Both the position numbers and the translations under genes were made by a program. Source: Campylobacter bilis (GTDB taxonomy: Bacteria; Campylobacterota; Campylobacteria; Campylobacterales; Campylobacteraceae). Taken from it: a DNA stretch of 64,000 nucleotides. Of this stretch, positions 33,220 to 41,848 are shown one piece after another (position 1 is the first letter of the stretch; every line of letters starts with the position of its first letter). Under the pieces are notes generated by a model, which saw nothing but the letters and a program-made list of their open reading frames with translations, was not told the origin of the DNA and made no database searches. The DNA lies in the NCBI RefSeq assembly GCF_016806695.1, contig NZ_WUED01000004.1:1-64000 (forward strand), written 5' to 3'.

Positions 33220-34584
33220 ATGAAATCAGATGCAATTTCAGAGCTTGTATTACCTGAAGGCAAGGATGTTAAAGGTTCTTTAGTTTATTTAAAAATCATT
33301 TTTATTCCCGCTTTTGTTTATATTTTAGTTTTGCTAGGATATTTTCATGTGATTGATTTTAAGGTTGAGCTTCATACTCTTGTTTTAATTGGAGTGATTT
33401 TTTTGATTGCATTGATTTTTGCTAGACACAGTGCAGAGTATGCTTATAATATTTTTGAACAGCAAAAAGATGAGTTTAAACAAGCATTAAAAAGATATAT
33501 TATGAAGCATTTTCTTTCTATTGGAAAAGATACAAAATCTAATGCGAATTTTGATGATTTTGCTTGTGCATACCTTAAAGATGCTAGAAATGAAAATTTT
33601 GCTAGTATAGGTTCTGCTATATTCCCTATGATGGGAATTTTAGGAACTTTTATAAGTATAGCTTTTTCAATGCCTCATTTTAATTCTAATAATATTTTAG
33701 CTTTAGAGCAAGAAATTGCTGATTTGTTAAGTGGGGTGGGCACTGCTTTTTATGTTTCAATTTATGGAATTGTATTAGCACTTTGGTGGATATTTTTTGA
33801 AAAATTGGGTCAAAGTAAGATTGATCGTTTATTAAATCGTCAAAGGAATTCAACCAGTGGTTTTTTCTGGACTAAAGAAGAATTAGATCAGAGGTATTTA
33901 AGCGAGAGTTTGCAGCATTTTGAAAAAATTAGTGCGATTTTTAAACAGGTGAGCAATGAGGATTTTTTAGCTGAACTTGACCATGCTATTGATAGAAAAT
34001 TTGGGATTTTTCAAGATATGTTAAATATAGAAGAAAAAGCTATAAGATTAAGTAGTGAGCATATTAAGCAAGCCATGGGAGAATTAAGCAAGGCCCAAAG
34101 GGATCAAAGAGATCTTGGAAAACTTTATAGCGAAATGCTAAATGGTGTAGCTTTATTAAATCAAAATTTAAAAGAAATCAATACAAGAATGTCTGAGCAA
34201 TACAATCGTTTATTAGATATTAGTAGTGATAAGATCCATCATTTTGATAAAACTTTGAGTGCTTTTGATGAAAAAGTAGAGCGCTTTAGCAAGAATTTTG
34301 AACTTTATGAACAAGCCATGATACAAACCCAAGAAAAAGTCTTTGAAGGTTTTAAAACTAGTTTGTTTGAAGGTATGCATAAATTCAAAGAAGTGTATGA
34401 AGAAGAAAAAAGTATTGATGCTAAGATTAAAATGATGGATGAGCTTAAAAAAGAAATCCAAGCCCTTGATGAAGAAACCAATCAAATGATGATTAAATTT
34501 GGTAAAGAAAGATATGAAAACGAAGAAGATCTTGAGGATTTAAAGCAAGATGATTTAGAAAATGAAGATAAAGAAAATAAATGA
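33220..34584 (+). CDS. MotA/TolQ/ExbB-like membrane protein with coiled-coil tail
   Basis: 454 residues from ATG 33220, which has a GGTGAGGGAT ribosome site; a TTG at 33178 would add 14. Two N-terminal membrane helices (FIPAFVYILVLLGYFHVIDF and LIGVIFLIALIFA), then two more around IFPMMGILGTFISIAFSMPH and GVGTAFYVSIYGIVLALWWI resembling the MotA/TolQ proton-channel core. A long coiled coil follows (residues 220-450), ending in an acidic tail. Its partner is the OmpA/MotB-like gene overlapping it by four bases. Neither is a flagellar stator gene by position; a TolQR- or ZorAB-like membrane motor are possibilities. Confidence 0.7.
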   Translation: MKSDAISELVLPEGKDVKGSLVYLKIIFIPAFVYILVLLGYFHVIDFKVELHTLVLIGVIFLIALIFARHSAEYAYNIFEQQKDEFKQALKRYIMKHFLSIGKDTKSNANFDDFACAYLKDARNENFASIGSAIFPMMGILGTFISIAFSMPHFNSNNILALEQEIADLLSGVGTAFYVSIYGIVLALWWIFFEKLGQSKIDRLLNRQRNSTSGFFWTKEELDQRYLSESLQHFEKISAIFKQVSNEDFLAELDHAIDRKFGIFQDMLNIEEKAIRLSSEHIKQAMGELSKAQRDQRDLGKLYSEMLNGVALLNQNLKEINTRMSEQYNRLLDISSDKIHHFDKTLSAFDEKVERFSKNFELYEQAMIQTQEKVFEGFKTSLFEGMHKFKEVYEEEKSIDAKIKMMDELKKEIQALDEETNQMMIKFGKERYENEEDLEDLKQDDLENEDKENK

Positions 34585-35534
34585 AATATGAGTCAAAAGA
34601 GGATAGTAATTTTTGGATAGTTTATGCGGATTTAATGGCTGGTTTATTTTTCGTCTTTGTTTTGTTAATAGGGGCTATTGTTGTTAAATATGTTTTAACT
34701 CAAAGCGATTTGCGAGAAATCAAAGACAATCTTAGCAAACAAGAACTTCGTTTAAAAGAAAACAAAGAAGAGCTTAAAGACAAAGAAGCCATAGTTTTTA
34801 AATTAAGCCATGATTTAAATAATGCTTTTAGTGCTTTAAGCCTTGCAAATTCTCAAAAAGCAGAATTAGAAGCTAATATCATAAATTACCAGCGTCTTAG
34901 CAAAGATTTAAATTCTACTCTTGATTCTAAGGATAAGCAAATTCTTATTTTGCTTGGACAATTAGAAAAAAAGGAAGAAGAGATTAAAAAGCTAGAAGAA
35001 GATTTTCAAAAAATTAAGCTAAAAGTGCAAAACCTTAGCTTGATGCGTGAAAATTTAAGCAAAGAATTGCAAAATAAGCTTGAAGGCAATATTAGTGTAA
35101 ATGAAAAAACAGGTTCTATTTCTTTGCCTTCTGAAGTGCTTTTTGATAAAGATTCTTATATTTTAAAAAACGAAGCAAAGGCAAGTTTAAGGAAAATTTT
35201 AAGCGAGTATTTTGATGCTATTTTCAAAGATCCTAAAATTCTTTCTAATATTGATAATATTATCATTGAAGGACACACTGATAGTGATGGATCTTATATT
35301 TACAATCTAGATTTGTCTCAAAAACGAGCGTATGAGGTGATGAATTTTATCTATACTTTTTATAAGAATGAAGAGCTTCAAAAGCTTTTAATGGCAAGCG
35401 GGAGATCTTTTTCAGATCCTGTGATTGTCAATGGGATTGAAGATAAGGATAAAAGTCGTCGTATAGAGATTAAATTCAGCATTAAAAATGATAATGCTTT
35501 AAAAGATATAGAAAAATTCTTTGAATTTTATTAA
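34581..35534 (+). CDS. OmpA/MotB-like protein, partner of the MotA-like protein
   Basis: A 317-residue protein with one N-terminal membrane helix (FWIVYADLMAGLFFVFVLLI), whose Asp (Y-A-D-L-M) is placed as in MotB proton pathways. A long coiled coil spans residues 55-165, followed by an OmpA-like peptidoglycan-binding domain (EVLFDKDSYILKNEAKASLR, IIIEGHTDSDGSYIYNLDLS, SKRRIEIK-type end DKDKSRRIEIKF). Together with the upstream gene it forms a two-component ion-driven membrane complex of unknown task. Overlaps both neighbours. Confidence 0.75.
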   Translation: MKYESKEDSNFWIVYADLMAGLFFVFVLLIGAIVVKYVLTQSDLREIKDNLSKQELRLKENKEELKDKEAIVFKLSHDLNNAFSALSLANSQKAELEANIINYQRLSKDLNSTLDSKDKQILILLGQLEKKEEEIKKLEEDFQKIKLKVQNLSLMRENLSKELQNKLEGNISVNEKTGSISLPSEVLFDKDSYILKNEAKASLRKILSEYFDAIFKDPKILSNIDNIIIEGHTDSDGSYIYNLDLSQKRAYEVMNFIYTFYKNEELQKLLMASGRSFSDPVIVNGIEDKDKSRRIEIKFSIKNDNALKDIEKFFEFY

Positions 35535-36396
35535 TCATATAAGTCCTATACAAAAGCTTAATTTTAGAGGATTTGAATTTTATGTAAAGCGTGATGATTT
35601 ATTAGGAGAGATTAATGGAAATAAAGCCAGAAAACTTGCATTTTATCTGCGTCAAAAATATCCTAAAAATCAATGTTTTGTGAGTTATGGAGGGAGTCAA
35701 AGCAATGCTTTGGGGGCTTTGAGTATTTTTATTAGGCAAAGATCTTATAAGCTTGTTTTTGTTTGTGAAAAAATTCCTGACTTTCTTAAACTTAATCCTT
35801 GTGGGAACTATGCTTTGGCTTTGCATAATGGGGTAAAATTAGTAGAAAATCCAGGTTTTTTGCCTTTAAGGCAATTTGCCTTATCTTTATGTAAAAAAGG
35901 CGATGTTTTTATAGAACAAGGCATTGCTAATTTTCAAGCTCAAGAAGGCTATAAAGAACTTGCCGAGGAAATTCAAAGGCAAAGTGAGGATTTAAAGCTG
36001 AAATTTGATATTTTTTTGCCTTCGGGTACAGGTACTTCTGCGGCTTTTTTGGCAAAATATTCTCAATTTAAAGTCTTTACTTGTGCTTGTGTGGGTGACA
36101 TTAAGCATTTAAAACAACAGATTTTAACCCTGATGCAAGATTATGATTTTTCTAATTTGGAATTTTTAAAAAGCAGTAAAAAATACCATTTTGCTAAACC
36201 TTATAAAGAATTTTATAACTTATATAAGGATTTAAAACAGGAACTAGGAATAGAGTTTGATTTGCTTTATGATGTTTTAGGTTTAAGTTTAGTTTTAGAA
36301 AAACAATGGGAAAATCCCTTGCTTTATATACACCAAGGAGGAATTTTGGGTAATGTTAGCATGCTACAAAGATATGATTTTAAAAAAATGCTTTGA
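35521..36396 (+). CDS. ACC deaminase/D-cysteine desulfhydrase-like PLP protein
   Basis: A 291-residue fold type II PLP protein: VKRDDLLGEINGNKARKLAF holds the K for PLP and SYGGSQSNALGALS the phosphate-binding loop; PSGTGTSAAFLAKY and LYIHQGGILGNVSMLQRYDF close the active site. It is shorter than ACC deaminase (about 340) and the substrate cannot be fixed. TTG start at 35521 overlaps the OmpA-like gene by 14 bases. Confidence 0.75.
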   Translation: MNFINHISPIQKLNFRGFEFYVKRDDLLGEINGNKARKLAFYLRQKYPKNQCFVSYGGSQSNALGALSIFIRQRSYKLVFVCEKIPDFLKLNPCGNYALALHNGVKLVENPGFLPLRQFALSLCKKGDVFIEQGIANFQAQEGYKELAEEIQRQSEDLKLKFDIFLPSGTGTSAAFLAKYSQFKVFTCACVGDIKHLKQQILTLMQDYDFSNLEFLKSSKKYHFAKPYKEFYNLYKDLKQELGIEFDLLYDVLGLSLVLEKQWENPLLYIHQGGILGNVSMLQRYDFKKML

Positions 36397-36512
36397 AGTT
36401 TTTAATAAGGCGGTTTTTTAAAATTAAAATTTCTAATATTTAAAGGATCAAATTAAGCCTAGTGAAAAAAGACTTAAAATGATTATATTTAAAATAGTAT
36501 AGTTTTTTTGTT

Positions 36513-38216
36513 TTATTGTTCTAATTTTTCTAATAAATCATTAGCATTAATAAAACCTGTAATTTTTAATTTTTCTTTGCCCTCTTCAAAGAAAATCAAA
36601 ACAGGAGGACCAAAAACATGGAATTCTTTCATGATTTTAAGTTCTTCATCATTGTTTTGGCTTAAATCTACTTTGATAAGCTTATAATTTTGCATTTTTT
36701 CTATGACTTTTTCATTACTAAAAGTTAATTTATCTAAAAGTTTGCAGTTTTCACACCAAGAAGCTGTGAAGTTAAGCATGAGAGGCTTTGTGCTTGTTTT
36801 TATTTCTTGTTTTAATAAATCAAGCTTATTGATATAAGTATAGTTTAGTGTAGCTTTTGATTGGGAGTTGGGATTGAGTTCAAAAGGATTTAAAAAATTA
36901 AAAGTATTTAAAAGTCCTGCTAGAAAAAGGCTTAAAGAACAAGTTATAACAAGGATTAAAATGCTTTTTTTAATTTTAGATATTGGAGTAAAACTTTTTT
37001 CAAAGATCCCCATAAATACGCTAAAAAATACCCCTAAAATCCCATAAGCTATTAAAATATAATTATTTTCAATTATTCTAGAAAGTATCCAAATGGCCAT
37101 GGCTAACATCAAAAAACCAAAGAAAATTTTAATCTTTTGCATCCAAAGATCAGGTTTTAAAAATCCTAAGCCCAGACCTATGAAAAGTAAAGGCACTCCC
37201 ATGCCAAAACTCATGATAAAAAGTGCGCTAGCACCTAGTAAAATATTGCCTGTATCAGCTATATAAATTAAAGCACCTGCTAAAGGAGCAGCTACGCAAG
37301 GCCCTACTATTAAAGCGGATAAAAATCCCATAATGGCTATACCTAAAAGTCCCTTGCCTTTTTCGCTTTTTTTGTGTAAGAAGTTTTGGAGTTTTAAGGG
37401 TAGTTCAAAACGAAAGACGCTAAACATAGCTAAAGCAAAAATTATGAAAATTAAGGCAAAGATAATTAAAACAAGAGGTTTTTGTAAAATTCCTTGCAAG
37501 CTTGCACCTACAAAGCTTGCTATAACTCCAGCAATAGCATAGGCTAAAGACATGAAAAACACATAAATAAAAGAAAGGAAAAAACTGTGTTTTTTAGAAG
37601 TGTTGCTTTTAGTTTTTGCTACGATAAGAGAGGATAAAATAGGAATCATAGGCAAAACACAAGGTGTAAGAGAGAGTAAAAGTCCATAGCCAAAAAAGCT
37701 TAATAAAATCCAAAAAAGATTACTAGTGGCTAGGAAATTAGCTATGGAATTTTCTTCTGAAATGGTATTAGTTTTTGCATTTGCTTTTTGCATTTTATAA
37801 GGTTGAGAGATTGTAAAGGCATTGTTTTGGTGATTAAGATTAAAATACCAAGTTTGGGGATTGTAGCATAAGCCTTGTTCAGAGCAGCCTTGAAACTGGA
37901 GTTTGATTAAATTAGTAGGGTTTTTTGCAAAGCGTTCTAAAAGTAAATTGGGCAAGGCTAAATTGACTTTATGATAATAAACCTTTTCTTTGCCATTTTG
38001 ATAGCTTTGAGGCAGATTGATTAAAGCACTTATATCTTTATCATTGATATAAAGTTTTAATGTATTAGTATAAAGATAAATGTCTTTTCCAAGATCAATG
38101 TCTATAGAAACAGAGCTATTATAGGAGTTTGATTTTACATTAAAGGCTTCACTTAAAGATAATATAGAGGCAAAAGCCAAGCTAAAGCTTAATAAAATTG
38201 CAATGATAAAACGCAT
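36513..38216 (-). CDS. dsbD: Thiol:disulfide interchange protein DsbD
   Basis: Carries electrons from cytoplasmic thioredoxin to the periplasm. Start set at 38216 where a signal peptide begins (MRFIIAILLSFSLAFA); the frame extends further upstream without sense. The N-terminal domain has the CSEQGLC pair, the membrane domain LLSLTPCVLPMIPILSSLIV and GFLSALIVGPCVAAPL with its two cysteines among eight helices, and the C-terminal thioredoxin domain FTASWCENCKLLDKL. About 567 residues, full length. Confidence 0.93.
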   Translation of the reverse strand: MRFIIAILLSFSLAFASILSLSEAFNVKSNSYNSSVSIDIDLGKDIYLYTNTLKLYINDKDISALINLPQSYQNGKEKVYYHKVNLALPNLLLERFAKNPTNLIKLQFQGCSEQGLCYNPQTWYFNLNHQNNAFTISQPYKMQKANAKTNTISEENSIANFLATSNLFWILLSFFGYGLLLSLTPCVLPMIPILSSLIVAKTKSNTSKKHSFFLSFIYVFFMSLAYAIAGVIASFVGASLQGILQKPLVLIIFALIFIIFALAMFSVFRFELPLKLQNFLHKKSEKGKGLLGIAIMGFLSALIVGPCVAAPLAGALIYIADTGNILLGASALFIMSFGMGVPLLFIGLGLGFLKPDLWMQKIKIFFGFLMLAMAIWILSRIIENNYILIAYGILGVFFSVFMGIFEKSFTPISKIKKSILILVITCSLSLFLAGLLNTFNFLNPFELNPNSQSKATLNYTYINKLDLLKQEIKTSTKPLMLNFTASWCENCKLLDKLTFSNEKVIEKMQNYKLIKVDLSQNNDEELKIMKEFHVFGPPVLIFFEEGKEKLKITGFINANDLLEKLEQ

Positions 38217-38469
38217 GAATTTCCTAAAGTTTTTTGTATGGGTGTAATTATAATTGATTATAGTAAATTTTGCTTTGTATGTTTTAGTATAAGAGTTAAA
38301 AATCCTTCTAAGTAAAAATGTTTTTAAAACCCATTGATGAAAAATGTGGCCTTTATACTCATAATAGATCAAATTTTTAAAGTATTTTTACTCAAAATAT
38401 AAAAATTAATGTATAATCAAAGCCATATATGATTTTATAAAACTTATAGATATTAAGATGAGGGAAATA

Positions 38470-39660
38470 ATGTTAAAACTGGTTGAAAAATTGACGCTAA
38501 AATATTATGATAAAATTGTCCGTTTAAGGCATCAAATTCATATGCATCCTGAGCTTGAATTTGAAGAAGAAAATACAGCCCATTTAGTGTGTGAAATCCT
38601 AGATGAATTTGGTATTAAATATCAAAAAAATATCGCTAAAACAGGTATTTTAGCGATTATAGAAGGTAAAAAAACAAGTTCGCAAAAGCCACGATGTGTT
38701 CTTTTAAGAGCGGATATGGATGCTTTACCTGTGCAAGAAAAAACCCAAGTTGATTATGCTTCAAAGATTGAAGGCAAGATGCATGCGTGTGGGCATGATG
38801 GGCATACGGCGGGACTTTTAGGAGCGGCTTTGGTGTTAAACGAACTTAGGGAGGAGTTTTGCGGAGTGATTAAGTTCATGTTTCAGCCCGCAGAAGAAGG
38901 CAGTGGGGGTGCTAAACCTATGATAGATTCTGGGGTGCTTGAAAATCCTCATGTTGATGCTGTTTTTGGCTGCCATTTGTGGGGAGCTTTGCTTGAAAAT
39001 ACTGCACAAATTGTAAGCGGTGAAATGATGGTGGGAAGTGATATTTTTGACTTAGAATTTATAGGTAGAGGAGGGCATGGAGCCCATCCGCATACATGTA
39101 TAGATCCTATAATCATGGCATCACAATTTATCAATAACATACAAAGTGTTGTTTCTAGACGTTTAGCTCCTTATGAAGCTGGGGTGATTACTGTGGGGCA
39201 AATTAATGCAGGTACGACTTATAATGTTATCCCCGCTAAGGCTTGTTTAAAAGGGACTGTGCGTTTTTTAAACGATAAGACTCAAAATATTTTAAAAGAT
39301 TCTTTAGAGCAAGTGGCTTTAGCCACAGCAAAATCTAATGGAGGCGATTATAAACTAAGCTATACTCAAGAATTCCCTCCTTTAATCAATGATGAAAAAG
39401 CGGCTTTAATAGCTAGAAAAGCCTTTGCTAAGATCTTAGGAGAGGAGCGTATTATTACTCAGTCAAAGCCTGATATGGGTGCTGAAGATTTTGCTTTTTT
39501 GACGCAAGAGAGAATGGGGGCTTATGTTTTTGTAGGAATTTCAAAAGATTTAAATAAGCCTGTTTTACATCATAGCCCTTATTTTTGCTGGGATGATGAA
39601 AATTTAAAAGTATTGATGCAAGCAGATGCTATGATGGCTTTGGAATTTTTAAATTCTTAA
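38470..39660 (+). CDS. M20-family amidohydrolase (hippurate hydrolase-like)
   Basis: 396 residues from ATG 38470 (site GAGGGAAATA; an ATG at 38458 is also in frame). Metal ligands lie in KMHACGHDGHTAGLLGAALV, FQPAEEGSGGAKPMI, and HHSPYFCWDDE; the dimerisation insert (GRGGHGAHPHTCIDPIIMAS) follows. It belongs to the aminobenzoyl-glutamate/hippurate hydrolase branch. C. jejuni hipO is a separate gene, so this should be its paralog; substrate unknown. Confidence 0.85.
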   Translation: MLKLVEKLTLKYYDKIVRLRHQIHMHPELEFEEENTAHLVCEILDEFGIKYQKNIAKTGILAIIEGKKTSSQKPRCVLLRADMDALPVQEKTQVDYASKIEGKMHACGHDGHTAGLLGAALVLNELREEFCGVIKFMFQPAEEGSGGAKPMIDSGVLENPHVDAVFGCHLWGALLENTAQIVSGEMMVGSDIFDLEFIGRGGHGAHPHTCIDPIIMASQFINNIQSVVSRRLAPYEAGVITVGQINAGTTYNVIPAKACLKGTVRFLNDKTQNILKDSLEQVALATAKSNGGDYKLSYTQEFPPLINDEKAALIARKAFAKILGEERIITQSKPDMGAEDFAFLTQERMGAYVFVGISKDLNKPVLHHSPYFCWDDENLKVLMQADAMMALEFLNS

Positions 39661-39702
39661 ATCAGGGTTTGTTAGGATAAAAAATTAAAAAGGTTTTAAA
39701 AA

Positions 39703-40881
39703 TCAATAAGCTAGGATTTTTTTTAAATCTTGAAGCATTTTTCTAGCCATTAACTCATAGCCTTTGACGCTAAGATGTACATCGTTTAATGAGAGTTTTT
39801 GTTCTATCCACCGGTTTTTCCCGCCGCTATCTTGCATGAATTGGTACATGTCAAAAAGAAGGGTTTTTTCTTCTTTAGCTATTTCATAAAGTGCTTTGCG
39901 TATAGTGAAAAAATCAGGTGCTATTTTGTAATTTTTGCCTTGTTTTTGTACTACAAGCGGGGGAGAAATGAGAAGGATGATGGCATTTTTATTATAGCTT
40001 TTTAGAATTTTTATCCATTTTTTTAGCTTATTTTTAAATTCTTGCTTTTGAAAGCCTTTAAAAAGCACGTCATTAGATCCATAAGCAAGGATGATAAGAT
40101 CATTGTGTAAAATTTGTAATTGTTTTTGCACTACTGCTTGATCCCATGAAAGCCAAAGATCGCTTTTAGCTCCGTTAATAGCGACGGTGTCTAGAAAAAT
40201 ATTGTCGTTTTTATTAGTGATGAAATATCCGCCAAGTTCGGCATTTTGCTGTAAGGCTGAAATTTGCAAAGGAAAATCAACAAAGAGTTCTTTATAGGAC
40301 CATTGATTGATTTTTGGTGTTCTTAACTCATAGTTTTTGTTTTTAGCGTCTTTGATGCTAAAGGCGTTTGTGTCTTGCTTAGCTTTAAATAAGAATCCTA
40401 CTTTAAAGGCTTTTTTATCTGAACTTGTGTCTAGTTTGATTTTTGCGCCTTTGGTTTTAGCCTTTGCTATGATTCCGCCTAGAGGGAAATTGTGCTGCGT
40501 GTTGGTGGGGTTTTTTGAATTAAGAATTTCAAAATTTTCATAAGAATATTTAAGATTGAGATTTTGTTGGTATTTAGGTTGTAAAGGGTAGCTAAAGCCT
40601 ATGGAATTTGAAGGGATTAAATTCATTCTTATAATACGCGGAAAAAAATCAGCCGCCATATGAGAATCTCCATAGATTCTAATGCCTAAGTTTTTTTTAT
40701 GTTTGAGTTTTTTTTCTAAAATTTTAAGGTCTTTTCTGGATGCATAATTGCTTAAAGCAGAGGGGAGTTTGTTTTGCTTGATCATGGATTCTATTGTGGG
40801 ATCAGGATTTAATTTTTTTGCATAAGATCCACTAAAAATGATAAAAGATAATAAAAGGATTTGAAGTTTATGAACTCGCAT
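39703..40881 (-). CDS. ape1: Peptidoglycan O-acetylesterase-like SGNH protein (Ape1)
   Basis: A 392-residue exported protein (signal MRVHKLQILLLSFIIFSGSY) with an SGNH hydrolase C-terminal domain: block I IRIYGDSHMAADFFPRIIRM, block III LAYGSNDVLFKGF and block V NDVHLSVKGYE with the D-x-x-H pair. A beta-rich CBM35-like segment (FKVGFLFKAKQDTNAFSIKD) lies within the enzyme, as in Ape1. It overlaps patB by 14 bases. In C. jejuni, Ape1 removes O-acetyl groups from peptidoglycan. Assignment of ape1 versus patB rests on gene order and this insertion. Confidence 0.82.
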   Translation of the reverse strand: MRVHKLQILLLSFIIFSGSYAKKLNPDPTIESMIKQNKLPSALSNYASRKDLKILEKKLKHKKNLGIRIYGDSHMAADFFPRIIRMNLIPSNSIGFSYPLQPKYQQNLNLKYSYENFEILNSKNPTNTQHNFPLGGIIAKAKTKGAKIKLDTSSDKKAFKVGFLFKAKQDTNAFSIKDAKNKNYELRTPKINQWSYKELFVDFPLQISALQQNAELGGYFITNKNDNIFLDTVAINGAKSDLWLSWDQAVVQKQLQILHNDLIILAYGSNDVLFKGFQKQEFKNKLKKWIKILKSYNKNAIILLISPPLVVQKQGKNYKIAPDFFTIRKALYEIAKEEKTLLFDMYQFMQDSGGKNRWIEQKLSLNDVHLSVKGYELMARKMLQDLKKILAY

Positions 40882-41848
40882 TTTCTTCCTTGAATTTTAT
40901 ATGATTTAATAAGAGTTTAGACATTTCTTTTGCACCCCGCGGTGTGAAATGGATCCCATCATCGGTTCTTACTTTTATACTTTTATTGTTTTCATCTTTA
41001 ATATAAGCTGAATATTTATCATTAACACTGAAAAAGGTTCGTGTGTTGATAAAAATCTCTTGATTTTTTAAAAGTTCATCACTGTAGATTTTATTGAGTA
41101 TTTGGATTTTTTTGTTTAAATCCTCTTTTTTTACAGGAGGGATTTCAAACCAAAAAATTTTGATTTTATGATTTTTGGCGATTTTTATGATTTCTTCTAC
41201 ACGCTTGGTGTAAATTTCAATCCAAGAAGCAGAACCAAAGCGATGATAATTTCCTCCTTTTTTAATATCCCAAGGATCATTAGCCCCAAGAAGTACAACA
41301 AGGTATTTGATGTTAGGGTTTTTATTAAGGGCTTCATGGGTAGCTTTTGACCAGTCAAAATAGGATTTATAAGAAAGCCCTGTGTTTTGTTTGCTAAGAT
41401 TAGTAAGTTTAAGATTTAAATTTCTAAAATCTTTATTTAAAGCTACTGCGACACCTTGCATTAAAGAATCCCCTATAAACAAAAATTCATCGCCATGTTG
41501 TAAATTTAATTTAGTATCATGGGTTAGGTTAATGGAATCTTCTTTGATTAGGCTATTGTTTTGCTCATGGCTTAAAAGACTTAGGCTTAAGTTTTTAGAT
41601 TCTATGCTTGAGTTTTCTTCTGCGTGTTTTTCTTCTTCTTGGATTTGACTTGGGGGATTGTTGCTTAAAATAGCACGAATTTGTTCTAATTTGACTTTTA
41701 AGCCATTAGCTTCTTTTAAAAGATCATGATGGGGATAAAATGCAAAATGATATTTTTGTTCTATATAAGAACTAATGCTTTGATTCATTACTATAATGAT
41801 TAAAGAAAGTATGGTGATTAAAATAAAGAAAAATCGTATTGCACTCAT
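40868..41848 (-). CDS. patB: Peptidoglycan O-acetyltransferase PatB (SGNH)
   Basis: A 326-residue periplasmic SGNH protein with N-terminal anchor FFFILITILSLIIIVMNQSI. Catalytic blocks: FLFIGDSLMQGVAVALN (Ser), VVLLGANDPWD, and DDGIHFTPRGAKEM (Asp/His). PatB takes acetyl from the PatA membrane protein and transfers it to MurNAc. It ends where ape1 begins and follows patA by a single base. Confidence 0.85.
   Translation of the reverse strand: MSAIRFFFILITILSLIIIVMNQSISSYIEQKYHFAFYPHHDLLKEANGLKVKLEQIRAILSNNPPSQIQEEEKHAEENSSIESKNLSLSLLSHEQNNSLIKEDSINLTHDTKLNLQHGDEFLFIGDSLMQGVAVALNKDFRNLNLKLTNLSKQNTGLSYKSYFDWSKATHEALNKNPNIKYLVVLLGANDPWDIKKGGNYHRFGSASWIEIYTKRVEEIIKIAKNHKIKIFWFEIPPVKKEDLNKKIQILNKIYSDELLKNQEIFINTRTFFSVNDKYSAYIKDENNKSIKVRTDDGIHFTPRGAKEMSKLLLNHIKFKEENASS

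Noticed and set aside
33220-35534. Flagellar stator motAB
   Set aside because: Long coiled-coil tails and lack of flagellar neighbours do not fit; C. jejuni motAB lies elsewhere.
38217-38372. N-terminal extension of dsbD (52 codons)
   Set aside because: The extension is basic and not signal-like; a normal signal peptide starts at 38216, so the upstream frame is untranslated.
38470-39660. Calling the M20 enzyme hipO
   Set aside because: It is hippurate-hydrolase-like, but hipO lies elsewhere in C. jejuni as recalled, and this position corresponds to a paralog.
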